64,000 nucleotides of DNA from JALZKA01 sp033856515. Its GTDB lineage: Bacteria > Actinomycetota > Thermoleophilia > Solirubrobacterales > 70-9. Both the position numbers and the translations under genes were made by a program. The notes below the pieces were generated by a model. The model saw nothing but the letters and a program-made list of their open reading frames with translations. It searched no databases and was not told where the DNA came from. Position 1 is the stretch's first letter; the number at the start of each line of letters is the position of its first letter. The stretch lies in the NCBI GenBank assembly GCA_033856515.1, contig JAWVEY010000041.1, positions 67,850 to 131,849 of the forward strand, in the 5' to 3' direction. Of this stretch, positions 17,319 to 26,156 are shown piece after piece.

Positions 17319-18563
17319 TCAGATGCAGGGGCGCCCGATGGTGGCGGGATCGATGTTCCCGGTTACCGTCACCTGATAGTTCGAGGCGTTGACGGCGGTG
17401 CCTTCGCCGTAGACCTGGACGTAGGCGTCGAAGCTGTCGTCGGAACCGAAGGATTCCCCCTCCGCGACGCACACGTTTTCGGTGCCACCGGGACCGCCAG
17501 TCGAGCAGGCAGTTCGCGGCGACTGCAGCGATGGGAGGCCGTGGAATACGCAGAGGTCCAGGTCGCCGTTGTTCGGAGCGGAGTTGTCAGGCGTCGAGCT
17601 CATCCCGATGTTCGCGGTCACCGCCATGTCGACGTTGCTGCTCTCGAAGACCGTCACCCTGAACCAGTCGGTGTCTCCGCAAGGCGTGATCTGGGCAGAT
17701 GTGGTGACGACGTCGTGCTGGCTTCGATCCGGCTGCGCAGGAAGACCGCCCGTTGACCCGTCGCCATCCACGGAGCCGAGGAACGTCGCGGAGGTGAACG
17801 GGTCGCCGGCCTGGCAAGTCGGGTCGTCGTCCAGAATGGTCACGGCCGGCTGAGATGAAGCGCCAAGTGTCGCGTTCACCGGGTTGCTCAGGTCGATCGT
17901 GAACGACTCATCGGGCTCATCGGTCGTGTCGCCGGTGACAGATACCGGCACAAGCTCGCTGACGTCGCCAGGCATGAAGGAGACGGTGCCGCTGGCCGCA
18001 GAATAGTCCCCCGAGGTGGCAGATCCGTCGGTGCTTTCGTAGTCGACCGACACCGTCTTGCCGCTCGGCTCGGAGAGCTCGACCTCAACGTTCCCGGTCG
18101 CGGTGCCGGTGTTGCCCTCCTGGATGCTCACCCCGCTGCCGTCGACGACGGGGGGATCGTCTGTGTCCGAGATCGTGGCTATGGCTGAGCCGTCTGCGAT
18201 GCGCGCTCCACGCGGGTTCCCCAGGTTGAGGACGAACTGCTCGGAGTCTTCGTCCAGGGTGTCTTCAAGCGCACTGACGGCGACCGCTCCCTTGCGCTTT
18301 CCCCGCTTGATCTTGAGGGTTCCGGAGCTAGTCGCGTAGTCGAGGTCGCCGAGAGCGCTGTCCGGGGCGGTCTCATAGTCGAGCTTCACGGACCGCTTGG
18401 CCCTCTTTGAGAGCGTCACCTCGAAAGCCGCTGATCCACCCTCAACAACGTCTGCGTCCAGCACCGAGGCACGCGGCTTGCCATGGGCGACCGGCGCCGC
18501 CATGAAGGCGATTACCCCCGATGCGATCAAGGCCGTCCCCAAGACGACCACCCGACGATTCAT
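17319..18563 (-). CDS. Secreted Calx-beta domain protein
   Basis: 414 aa from the ATG at 18561-18563; the open frame runs on upstream but only mirrors the hydrolase gene. A signal peptide (VVVLGTALIASGVIAFMAAPVAHG) is followed by two Calx-beta domains, seen as SVLDADVVEGGSAAFEVTLSK...TISDTDD and SGVSIQEGN...TILDDDP, each with the aspartate-rich calcium-binding ends. The C-terminal 150 residues (DTDWFRVTVFESSNVDMAV) resemble a pre-peptidase C-terminal-like beta sandwich. Probably extracellular, calcium-stabilised and structural. The stop is one base from the GDPD stop, convergent. Confidence 0.85.
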   Translation of the reverse strand: MNRRVVVLGTALIASGVIAFMAAPVAHGKPRASVLDADVVEGGSAAFEVTLSKRAKRSVKLDYETAPDSALGDLDYATSSGTLKIKRGKRKGAVAVSALEDTLDEDSEQFVLNLGNPRGARIADGSAIATISDTDDPPVVDGSGVSIQEGNTGTATGNVEVELSEPSGKTVSVDYESTDGSATSGDYSAASGTVSFMPGDVSELVPVSVTGDTTDEPDESFTIDLSNPVNATLGASSQPAVTILDDDPTCQAGDPFTSATFLGSVDGDGSTGGLPAQPDRSQHDVVTTSAQITPCGDTDWFRVTVFESSNVDMAVTANIGMSSTPDNSAPNNGDLDLCVFHGLPSLQSPRTACSTGGPGGTENVCVAEGESFGSDDSFDAYVQVYGEGTAVNASNYQVTVTGNIDPATIGRPCI

Positions 18564-18653
18564 GCCAGTGATGAGTGTAAGTCCTGAGAGGGATCCGCAC
18601 AAGTGGCGGGGGAACTGGCGCGCGGGCCGCCGCGACTTGTTACAAACCTCAGC

Positions 18654-20948
18654 GTGGGGCGTCCGGATTGGGTTAATCAGCGGCTGCGAGTCGCGCTTGG
18701 AGCGATTGCTTCGGCCTTTGCCCTGGGCACGCTCTTCGCCGGGCCGGCCAGCGCCGGCACTGATCTCGGCTACGAGGCTCGCGGCAGCGTCGAGCAGGTC
18801 TATGCCACTGGCCTCGAGCCGGAGCAGATGGTCGACCTCATCGACAAGAGCGGGGAGACGATCGAGACGAACAAGGCGACTGCCGAGGGCGGGGTGCTGT
18901 TCCGGCGCGTCAAGCCCGGCCCGGGGTACAAGGTCAAGCCCGCGGGCGACGAATCCTCCGATGAGCTCACGGTTCTCACCGACGCGTCGGCGCCGCCCGA
19001 TGAGTCGGTGTACGACCAGGAGATCAACCCCGACGGCTATCAGTACCTCGAGACGCGCGACGGGACGAAGCTCGCGATCGCCGTCCACCCGCCGTCGGAC
19101 ATCACGAGCGTCATTCCTGACTTGCCGTTGCCCGACGTGCCGGACAACGCCCCGACGCCGACCCTGATCGAGTACTCGGGCTACGGCACTGCGGACCCGG
19201 CCGGCCCCGAGAGCGGCATCGCGATCATCGGCAACATGATGGGCTTCACCGTCGTCGACGTGAACATGCGCGGCAGCGGGTGTTCGGGCGGGGCATTCGA
19301 CTTTTTCGAGCCGCTTCAGGGGCTTGACGGCTATGACGTGATCGAGACGATCGCCCGCCAGCCCTGGGTCGCCAACGGCAAGGTCGGGATGATGGGAATC
19401 TCCTACGGCGGGATCAGCCAGCTGTTCACCGGCCAGTACAACCCGCCGAGCCTCGCCGCGCTGACACCGATCTCGGTCATCGACAACGTGCAGACGACGC
19501 TCTATCCCGGCGGCATCCTCAACACCGGCTTCGCCCTCGAATGGGCCAAGGACCGCATCCACGATGCTCTTCCCTCCGGCCCCGACGCCGGCCAGCCCTG
19601 GGCGTATGAACAGATCCAGGGCGGAGACACAACCTGTGCCGAGAACCAGGCGATGCACGGCGAGGCGCGCAACCTGCTCAAGAAGATCCACGCCAACCGC
19701 ACCTATCGGGCGAGGATTGCGGACCCCCTCTCGCCCGTCACATTCGCCAACAAGATCGAGGCGCCGACGTTCCTCGCATGCCAGTTCGAGGACGAGCAGA
19801 CCGGTGGCCACTGCCCGACCCTCGCCGACGAATTGTCGGGCAACGACCGAGCATGGACCACCTTCACCAACGGCACGCACGTGGACTCGCTCGCCCCTGA
19901 AACCTTCAATAAGTGGTTCGACTTCCTGAAGCTCTACGTGGCCAAGGAGCCGCCGGCGCTCTGGTCACCGGTCGTCCAGGTCGGCGCTCCGGTCGTCTAC
20001 ATGGAGGCGTTCGGGATCGACGGTGTGACCATGCCGCCTGATCCAATCCAGCAAATTCCGCTCTATGACGACGCGCTCGAAGCCTTCGAGGCGCAAGACC
20101 CGGTCCGCGTTCTCTTCGACAACGGCGCGGGTGGCGATCCCGGCAAGCCGTACCCCGGCTTCGAGCAGTCCTTCACAGAGTTCCCACCCGCCGGCGTCGA
20201 AGGCCGCTCGTGGTATCTCGCCGAGGACGGGGCGCTGGCTGACAAGGCTCCAAAGGCTGAGAGTGCGGACACCTTCACCTGGGACGACGAGGCCCGTCCA
20301 GCAACCGACTTCACCGGCGACACCGGGGGCGGCACGAACGGCCTTTGGACTGACACCCCCGCTTACGAGTGGTCCCAGCCCGCTGACGGCCATGCGGTCT
20401 CCTACGTCTCGGAGCCGCTCGCCGAGGACACCACCGTGCTCGGCAAGGGCTACGTGCGCGTCTGGGTCCGCTCCGAGGCCCGGAGCGTCGATCTTCAGGC
20501 GACGCTCTCCGAGGTGCGGCCCGACGACAAGGAGGTCTTCGTCCAAGGCGGCTGGCTGCGCGGCAGGATGCGCAAGCTCGACAAGCAGAAGTCGACGCCG
20601 CTCGAGCCCGTGCTCAGCCTGCGGCGGAAGGACATGAAGCCGCTGCCCGACAACCACTTCGTCAAGGCCACGATCCCGCTCTATTACCAGGGCCACGCGT
20701 ACCGTGCAGGCTCGCGGATGCGCGTCACGATCTCCGCGATCGGCGGCGACCAGCCGATCTGGGCGTTCGCAAAGGCGCGGCCGAAGGGAACGCCGGATGT
20801 CGATATCGCCTTTGGGAAGTCGAAGCGCTCGAAGCTGACCCTGCCGGTGCTCCCAGGCGCGGACATCCCCACCGAGCTCCCCTCCTGCCCCGGACTCCGC
20901 GGTGAGCCGTGTCGCGACTACGTGCCGTTCGAGAACGCAGCACCCTGA
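18654..20948 (+). CDS. Secreted CocE/NonD-type X-Pro dipeptidyl-peptidase family hydrolase
   Basis: About 764 aa from GTG 18654, chosen because it places a signal peptide (LRVALGAIASAFALGTLFAGPASAG) at the start; GTG 18603 is also in frame. The S15/CocE core holds the nucleophile elbow MGISYGG, the oxyanion segment VDVNMRGSGCSGG, the acidic region FEDEQTGGHC and a late histidine in NGTHVDS. A C-terminal jelly-roll domain (VRVWVRSEARSVDLQATLSEV, GSRMRVTISAIGGDQP) is normal for the family. It would hydrolyse esters or amide-capped substrates outside the cell. It is divergent to the Calx-beta gene. Confidence 0.9.
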   Translation: MGRPDWVNQRLRVALGAIASAFALGTLFAGPASAGTDLGYEARGSVEQVYATGLEPEQMVDLIDKSGETIETNKATAEGGVLFRRVKPGPGYKVKPAGDESSDELTVLTDASAPPDESVYDQEINPDGYQYLETRDGTKLAIAVHPPSDITSVIPDLPLPDVPDNAPTPTLIEYSGYGTADPAGPESGIAIIGNMMGFTVVDVNMRGSGCSGGAFDFFEPLQGLDGYDVIETIARQPWVANGKVGMMGISYGGISQLFTGQYNPPSLAALTPISVIDNVQTTLYPGGILNTGFALEWAKDRIHDALPSGPDAGQPWAYEQIQGGDTTCAENQAMHGEARNLLKKIHANRTYRARIADPLSPVTFANKIEAPTFLACQFEDEQTGGHCPTLADELSGNDRAWTTFTNGTHVDSLAPETFNKWFDFLKLYVAKEPPALWSPVVQVGAPVVYMEAFGIDGVTMPPDPIQQIPLYDDALEAFEAQDPVRVLFDNGAGGDPGKPYPGFEQSFTEFPPAGVEGRSWYLAEDGALADKAPKAESADTFTWDDEARPATDFTGDTGGGTNGLWTDTPAYEWSQPADGHAVSYVSEPLAEDTTVLGKGYVRVWVRSEARSVDLQATLSEVRPDDKEVFVQGGWLRGRMRKLDKQKSTPLEPVLSLRRKDMKPLPDNHFVKATIPLYYQGHAYRAGSRMRVTISAIGGDQPIWAFAKARPKGTPDVDIAFGKSKRSKLTLPVLPGADIPTELPSCPGLRGEPCRDYVPFENAAP

Positions 20949-21072
20949 TCCACACGTAGCCGGATTCGCTGCCGGGCACCCCAATGGTGAGCCGTGGCCG
21001 GGAGGGGGCACGGCGACGTTCGAGTGCCAGGTGTGGGACGATGGGCCAGGTTTCTAACAGGGAGGATTCCCA

Positions 21073-21777
21073 ATGACTTTGCGTTCTCGGTACGTCAGCG
21101 GCGTGGTGGCGGCAATCGCCTTAGGTGCGCTCGCCGTTGCGATTTTCGGCGGTACGGCCAACTCGGAGGCCGGTCAGTCCGTCAAGTGCTTCGGCAAGAG
21201 CGCGACGATTGTCGGGACCAAGAAGAGCGACACCGGTGACAAGGCAATCGACGGCACGCCGGGCAACGACGTCATCGTCGGGCTTGGTGGATCCGACGAC
21301 ATCGAAGGCAAGGGCGGCAACGACTTGATCTGCGGCAACGATGGAAGCGATGGGATCACCGGCGATAACGACACCCCGGGTTGCTTTGGCGAGTCGGAGA
21401 CCGACGGGAACGACAAGATCAACGGCGGAGACGGCCACGACGGGATCCGCGGATGCGACGGCGAGGATGTGATCAAAGCCTCGGACAGCACCGACCGCGT
21501 CGAAGGCAACTTCGGCGACGACAAGCTGACCGGCGGCAAGGGCGACGATCTGGTGGAAGGCGGGTCGGGGACGGACATCGTCTCGGGCGGCCCCGACAAG
21601 GCCGGCTTCCCGCAATCGGATTCGGTCAACGGCGGGCCGGGCGACGGCGACGTCGTCAGCGGCGACCTCGGAGCGGATTCGGTTGGAGGCGGCGACGGGG
21701 TCGACGACTCGTGTGATGGCGGCCAGGGGAACGACTCGGATGACGGCGGCTGCGAGTCGATCGTCAACGTTCCCTAG
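21073..21777 (+). CDS. Secreted RTX-like calcium-binding repeat protein
   Basis: 234 aa. AGGGAGGA lies just upstream of the ATG. A signal peptide of about 32 residues precedes repeated nonapeptide-like units such as GGSDDIEGKGGNDLICG, GDGHDGIRG, GNFGDDKLTGGKGDDLVEGGSG and GDLGADSVGGGDG. These match hemolysin-type calcium-binding beta-roll repeats. There is no enzymatic domain. Actinobacterial versions of this size are exported stand-alone beta-rolls of unknown role. The gene stands alone between a hydrolase and a convergent sulfatase. Confidence 0.9.
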   Translation: MTLRSRYVSGVVAAIALGALAVAIFGGTANSEAGQSVKCFGKSATIVGTKKSDTGDKAIDGTPGNDVIVGLGGSDDIEGKGGNDLICGNDGSDGITGDNDTPGCFGESETDGNDKINGGDGHDGIRGCDGEDVIKASDSTDRVEGNFGDDKLTGGKGDDLVEGGSGTDIVSGGPDKAGFPQSDSVNGGPGDGDVVSGDLGADSVGGGDGVDDSCDGGQGNDSDDGGCESIVNVP

Positions 21778-21787
21778 AAACGCTGGC

Positions 21788-23779
21788 TCAGAACGACAGT
21801 CGGAGCGGACGTAGCGTCAGGTCGTCCCCGGTCCCCTCGATCGCAAGCACGGCCACCTCGTTATCGCCCGGCTGGATGAGCTTCGGTGGCACCATCGCCG
21901 AGTACTCGACCCCATGGTCTCCGTCGTAGCTGTACGTGGTGGCTGCCACGCGGCCGTTCAAAGCAACGGCAAGGGGCTGACCGGCGTCGATGCCCTCCAG
22001 GTCTCCGGCGATCCGGGCAGGGATGAACGGTAGGGACGGGTCGTAGGTCCGCACGGCGACGCCGTCGACGATGGAGGCCTCGGCTGCGGCTTCCTGGCCG
22101 AGGTGCGCATCGACGGGTTGCCCCTGGAGCTCTGCGTTGGGCCCGATCTCGTACAGGCTGTCCTTGCCCTCTCCGAGCAGCCCGATGCGGCGCTCGAGCG
22201 CCTCGTCGCGGAGCTCGGCGAACTCGGCCGGGGTGATCTCGACCTCGCCTCCCCGCAGGTTCTCGACGTCCGCTGGGCGATCCGGGACCTTCCCGAGGAG
22301 CGAGACCCCGTCCACGTCCCACGGGATGTCGGCGCTGATGGCATCTGCGATCGTCGGGACGACGTCCATCGTCTTGGCGGGTGCGTCGTCGATCACAGCG
22401 GCGTGTTGATCCGGCTCCTTGATGAAAAGCGGGACCGGGAAGATGTCTCCGGCGTTGGTCTCGGTTACGTCTCGCCGCTCATCGCCGGCCCGAAAGGAAA
22501 CACCGTGGTCTGCGGTGACGACGATCAGCGATCGGTCGTACAGGCCGGTTTCGCGAAGCTGTGAGAGCAGCTCGCCAAGCAACCTGTCCGTGAACTCGAG
22601 TTGAAGGAAAAAGCGCTGCTCGTGCTGGAGCGTCAGCCACTCGTCGTCGCTCCACTCCTCGAGTCCCCCGAGCTCCGCGTCCGCCCCGACGGTTTCCGAG
22701 TAGCGCTTGCCCGAGGGCAAGTAGTGCCAGGATTTGTGAGGCAGCAGGACGTGCAGATAGTGAAGAACCGGCCCATCGGCAGGCTCGATCTCCTCGACGA
22801 AGATCCTGACCTGCCCGCTTCTGCTGACGGCCCCGCTCTCGCGGGGGCTCGAGATTCCGAGACGCTTTGCGTCGGGCACCGAGACGTAGCCGAGGATTGA
22901 CGGGATCGTCGCCAGGATCGAGCCCAGGCCGCCCTCGTCGAGGCTTTCGGTTCCTCCCTCGCAGAGGCTGTCCGGGCAGAGGTTGGTCCAGGGCTCGGAG
23001 ACATGCATCTCGTAGCTCCCGCCGAGCAGGGTGAAGAGCGATTGCGGGTGGTCGCCGTACGTCGCGAGGCTGTCGATCGGCGCGTTGATTCCCGTGGCGA
23101 GCGTCGGCACCGCTAGCTCCGTGTCGCTGCGCGTGGTGGTCGCGTTCCGGTACCACGTGGCGTCCCTTGCCAAGGACGCGAAGGCAGGGAATCGTTCTGA
23201 GTCGACCCGCTCCTTCCCGTTCATCAACGCGTGACCGGGGAGCTCGTCGAAGACGACCATCACCACCGGCGTGCGAGCGTCTTCCTGCGGCGCGGCCTCG
23301 ACCTCGTCCCCACCCGAAAAGACGAGCCCGGAGAGGGGGGTGAGAAGGAAGACGAAGGCGAGGATGACCACCGGTAGCGGCGCGAGTGCGGAGACCAACG
23401 AGCGAGCCCCCTCGAGTCGCGCGTAGGCAATCGAAGCCGCGACGCCGCCGGCCAGCACGACGGGGGCCTGGACCTCGAGCCTCAGGCTGAGCGGATAGAG
23501 GGCCTCGGAAAGGATGAGCGCGCTGAGCGCGCCGATCAGCGCCAAATGGAGCGCCCACCCGAGCCTGTTGCTGAGCGCCGAGACGGCGAAACCCAGAAGA
23601 GCAAGCACAGCGGGAGCGCCCACGATCAGGATCAGCGCGACCGCCACCACCTCGCCGCTGCTTGCGCCGCGTCCGATGAAGAACTGCGCATCCGTGACTA
23701 GCAGGATGGGTGCGGCGACCAGAGAGGCGAGGACGAAGACGTGGAGCGCGCGCCTCTTGAGTGTTTCCGCCGGTGACAC
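21788..23779 (-). CDS. Membrane sulfatase / alkaline phosphatase superfamily protein
   Basis: 663 aa from a GTG start. The first 155 residues hold about five membrane helices. The rest is a sulfatase-fold domain facing outward: PVVMVVFDELPGHAL (first metal Asp), TTTRSDTELAVPTLATG (candidate Thr nucleophile region), a central HVLLPHKSWHYLPSG, and SLIVVTADHGVSF (metal Asp-His). No CxPxR sulfatase signature is present, so a phosphotransferase or phosphodiesterase of the LtaS/OpgB type fits better than a sulfatase. It is divergent to the small YLDPGSGS gene and the NoeA-like methyltransferase, a set that suggests surface glycan modification. Confidence 0.88.
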   Translation of the reverse strand: MSPAETLKRRALHVFVLASLVAAPILLVTDAQFFIGRGASSGEVVAVALILIVGAPAVLALLGFAVSALSNRLGWALHLALIGALSALILSEALYPLSLRLEVQAPVVLAGGVAASIAYARLEGARSLVSALAPLPVVILAFVFLLTPLSGLVFSGGDEVEAAPQEDARTPVVMVVFDELPGHALMNGKERVDSERFPAFASLARDATWYRNATTTRSDTELAVPTLATGINAPIDSLATYGDHPQSLFTLLGGSYEMHVSEPWTNLCPDSLCEGGTESLDEGGLGSILATIPSILGYVSVPDAKRLGISSPRESGAVSRSGQVRIFVEEIEPADGPVLHYLHVLLPHKSWHYLPSGKRYSETVGADAELGGLEEWSDDEWLTLQHEQRFFLQLEFTDRLLGELLSQLRETGLYDRSLIVVTADHGVSFRAGDERRDVTETNAGDIFPVPLFIKEPDQHAAVIDDAPAKTMDVVPTIADAISADIPWDVDGVSLLGKVPDRPADVENLRGGEVEITPAEFAELRDEALERRIGLLGEGKDSLYEIGPNAELQGQPVDAHLGQEAAAEASIVDGVAVRTYDPSLPFIPARIAGDLEGIDAGQPLAVALNGRVAATTYSYDGDHGVEYSAMVPPKLIQPGDNEVAVLAIEGTGDDLTLRPLRLSF

Positions 23780-23818
23780 TCCTCGCTATTGTGAAGATCG
23801 CGTGAAAGGGAACCCCAC

Positions 23819-24034
23819 ATGAGCCTGCTCGCATATCTCGACCCCGGGAGCGGTAGCGTCCTCATCCAGGCTCTCCTCGGCGGCGTGGCCGCAGTCGCGA
23901 TCACCGGAAAGCTCTGGTGGAACCGCCTGCTGACGATCCTGCACATTCGCAAGCCGGAGCCCGAAACCGAAATGGCGCCTCCGGCAACGCCTCCGGCAGC
24001 GCCCGACGAGCCCGGCCAGAGCCGAGCCTCTTAG
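23819..24034 (+). CDS. Small membrane protein with YLDPGSGS motif
   Basis: 71 aa. It begins MSLLAYLDPGSGSVLIQALLGG, continues with one hydrophobic helix (VLIQALLGGVAAVAITG), then a basic KLWWNRLLTILHIRK stretch and a proline-rich tail. Small proteins with this YLDPG-S/T-GS start and single helix recur beside surface-polysaccharide genes in many bacteria, but have no known function. The ATG lies 39 bases from the divergent membrane sulfatase start. The following methyltransferase is in the same reading frame, 12 bases after this stop. Confidence 0.82.
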   Translation: MSLLAYLDPGSGSVLIQALLGGVAAVAITGKLWWNRLLTILHIRKPEPETEMAPPATPPAAPDEPGQSRAS

Positions 24035-24046
24035 CCCCCTCCGAGC

Positions 24047-25435
24047 TTGGCGCCGCAGGCTGCAGCCGAGCCCGGCTCCTTCAGGGACCCCGACAGCCGC
24101 GTCTTCCGCGACGGCGACGAGATCCTTCGCGCGCTTTCCGCGCGAGGGTTGGAAGACTGGGAGCGCCTGGCGGTGACCCGGTTCTTCTCCGACGCGCAGG
24201 AGGAGGGCAGGATCGTCAGCACTGAGCGGCTGGAGGACGCTCCAGCCCCGCCTGAGTTTCCCGCCGCCGTCGCCACGCTTCGGCATGAGCGCTTGCCCTT
24301 CGTCTCCTATCCGTACGAGTGGCCCTTCTCGATGCTTCGCGACGCGGCCCTGCTCCAGCTCGAGCTTCTGCGCGCGGCGCTCTCCGAGGACATGATCCCG
24401 AAGGACGCTTCTCCGTACAACGTCCAGTGGCATGGCGCCCGACCGGTCTTCATCGACGTCGGCTCCTTCGAACAACTCCCTGAGGGTGAGCCGTGGGCCG
24501 GCTACCGCCAGTTCTGCTGCCTCTTTCTCTACCCACTGATGATCCAGGCCTACGCGGGCCTCCCTTTTCAGCCGTGGCTTCGCGGCTCGCTCGAGGGCAT
24601 CGAGCCTGTGGAGGCGCGGGCGATCCTGCGCGGGCGGCGCACCTTCCGCCGCGGCGTCCTCGCCCACGTCGCGCTTCACGCTCGTCTCGAGCGCCGTGAG
24701 TCCGATCGGGATACCCGGACCGAGGTCAAGCGCGCCGGCTTTCGCAAGGAGCTGATCGATGCGAACGCCGCCAGGCTGGAGCGGCTGGTCGGAAAGCTCG
24801 ACTGGGGCGCCCCGGACACGGCATGGTCCGACTATGGAGAGCGCTCCCATTACGAACCGGCTGAGCTCTTAAAAAAGGATCTCTTCGTCCGCGACGCGTG
24901 CGCCAAACGGGAGTGGGAGCTCGCCTGGGACCTAGGCTGCAACGACGGCCGCTACTCGCGGATCGCCGCCGAGCACGCCCGCTACGTGGTCGCCGCGGAC
25001 GGCGACCACGCCACCGTCGAAGCGCTCTATAGGAACCTGCGAGACGAAGACGAGCGCCGCATCCTGCCCCTCGTCATGGACCTCGCCGACCCTTCGCCCG
25101 CTCGCGGCTGGCGCGGGCTCGAGCGCACCCGCCTGGAGGACCGCGGCCAGCCGGAGCTGGTCTTGTGCCTGGCGCTGGTTCACCACCTGTCCATCGCCGC
25201 CAACGTTCCAGTCGCCGAGGTCATCGCTTGGCTGGCAAGCCTCGGCGCAGTGGTCGTCGTCGAGTTCGCGCACCGCGACGACCCGATGGTCCAGCGGCTC
25301 CTGGCGCGCAAGCAAGACGACGCCCACCCCGACTACACCGTGGAGAGCTTCGAACGGCTTCTGGGCGAGAGCTTCGAGATCGAGCGTCGCGAAGTATTGG
25401 CCTCTCGCACGCTGTACGAGGCGCGCCCTCGCTGA
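24047..25435 (+). CDS. NoeA-like class I SAM-dependent methyltransferase
   Basis: 462 aa from TTG 24047, the only usable start after the preceding stop. The N-terminal half has LPFVSYPYEWPFSMLRDAALLQLELL and IPKDASPYNVQWHGARPVFIDVGSFE, the conserved block of proteins annotated as nodulation protein NoeA-like. The C-terminal half is a Rossmann methyltransferase with AWDLGCNDGRYSRIA as motif I, VVAADGDHATVEAL as motif II and VLCLALVHHL as motif IV. NoeA methylates a sugar in Nod factors, so a glycan acceptor is plausible here. Together with the two upstream genes it forms a surface-glycan module by inference. Confidence 0.85.
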   Translation: MAPQAAAEPGSFRDPDSRVFRDGDEILRALSARGLEDWERLAVTRFFSDAQEEGRIVSTERLEDAPAPPEFPAAVATLRHERLPFVSYPYEWPFSMLRDAALLQLELLRAALSEDMIPKDASPYNVQWHGARPVFIDVGSFEQLPEGEPWAGYRQFCCLFLYPLMIQAYAGLPFQPWLRGSLEGIEPVEARAILRGRRTFRRGVLAHVALHARLERRESDRDTRTEVKRAGFRKELIDANAARLERLVGKLDWGAPDTAWSDYGERSHYEPAELLKKDLFVRDACAKREWELAWDLGCNDGRYSRIAAEHARYVVAADGDHATVEALYRNLRDEDERRILPLVMDLADPSPARGWRGLERTRLEDRGQPELVLCLALVHHLSIAANVPVAEVIAWLASLGAVVVVEFAHRDDPMVQRLLARKQDDAHPDYTVESFERLLGESFEIERREVLASRTLYEARPR

Positions 25436-25441
25436 GGCGAC

Positions 25442-26017
25442 TCAGTCTTCGGCGTTCGTATAGATCAGGAGCGCGACGCCGGAGTCGTAGGTAATCGACT
25501 CGCTCAGCTTGAGCTTCTGCATGTCACCGGGGTCGGGGAACATCCGCAGCCCGTCCGCGACGAGCACGGGGTGGACCATCGCCCTCCATTCGTCGACCAG
25601 GCCCGCCACCCCCAGGGCGTGGACCAGCTGTGCCGAGCCGTTGATGAGGATTGGCCCTTCGCTCTCGTCGCGGAGCTTTGTGACTGACCCGATCGGGTCG
25701 CCGGAGAGGACGGTCGAGTTCTCCCACTCCGGATCCGTGATGGTCGAGGAGACGACGAACTTGGGCATCGAGTTGATCTTGTCGGTGAAGGGGTCCGAGC
25801 GATCGCGCTTGGGCCACGCTTCGGCGAAGCCCTCGTATGTCTTCCTGCCCAGAAGGAGCGATTCGGCCTCGTCGAGCTCGGCGCCCTTGTACGCATAGTG
25901 GTCGTCTCCGTATATGGACTTGAACGTCCAGCCGGAGTGCGGGTGGGTGTGCTCGCCGCCCGGCGCCTCCATGACGCCGTTGAGGCTCACGAACTCGGAC
26001 ACGATCAGCTTGCTCAT
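25442..26017 (-). CDS. Dihydrofolate reductase family protein (RibD C-terminal domain)
   Basis: 191 aa. LIVSEFVSLNGVMEAPGG is the first strand, SLLLGRKTYEGFAEAW and FVVSSTITDPEWENSTVLSGD form the NADPH-binding core, and GPILINGSAQLVHAL is the GS loop. This is the YyaP/YwjB-type stand-alone DHFR-like reductase common in Actinobacteria; the substrate is unknown. GGAAGG precedes the ATG. The stop lies 6 bases from the convergent methyltransferase stop. Confidence 0.92.
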   Translation of the reverse strand: MSKLIVSEFVSLNGVMEAPGGEHTHPHSGWTFKSIYGDDHYAYKGAELDEAESLLLGRKTYEGFAEAWPKRDRSDPFTDKINSMPKFVVSSTITDPEWENSTVLSGDPIGSVTKLRDESEGPILINGSAQLVHALGVAGLVDEWRAMVHPVLVADGLRMFPDPGDMQKLKLSESITYDSGVALLIYTNAED

Positions 26018-26096
26018 CTCGGCCTTCCGGTCGGGTTAGGAGATTCGCACTCTATGTACCCGAAGAGGCACCGTCACAGCCCACGCCGAGGTAGTT

Positions 26097-26126
26097 CTGA
26101 AACGCATCGGAAATCATTGATAGGGT
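26097..26126 (+). promoter_or_regulatory. Possible promoter of the DUF4331 gene
   Basis: CTGAAA at 26097-26102 and TAGGGT at 26121-26126 are 18 bases apart, 31 bases before the ATG of the secreted DUF4331 protein. The -35 and -10 boxes are only partial matches to the housekeeping consensus. Confidence 0.25.
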
Positions 26127-26156
26127 CCGCCAACTGGCGGCGAAGGGGAGGTTCAG

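Noticed and set aside
18564..19880. N-terminal extension of the Calx-beta protein frame
   Set aside because: It is antisense to the CocE-type hydrolase, and a normal signal peptide starts at 18563.
21250..21770. Repeated GGCGACGA-like units suggesting a tandem DNA repeat or CRISPR
   Set aside because: The units vary in sequence and encode glycine/aspartate-rich RTX-like repeats; spacing and lack of constant repeats exclude CRISPR.
21788..23779. Calling the membrane sulfatase-fold protein a true sulfatase
   Set aside because: The CxPxR or SxPxR formylglycine signature is missing; Thr in TTTRSDTE is a more likely nucleophile.
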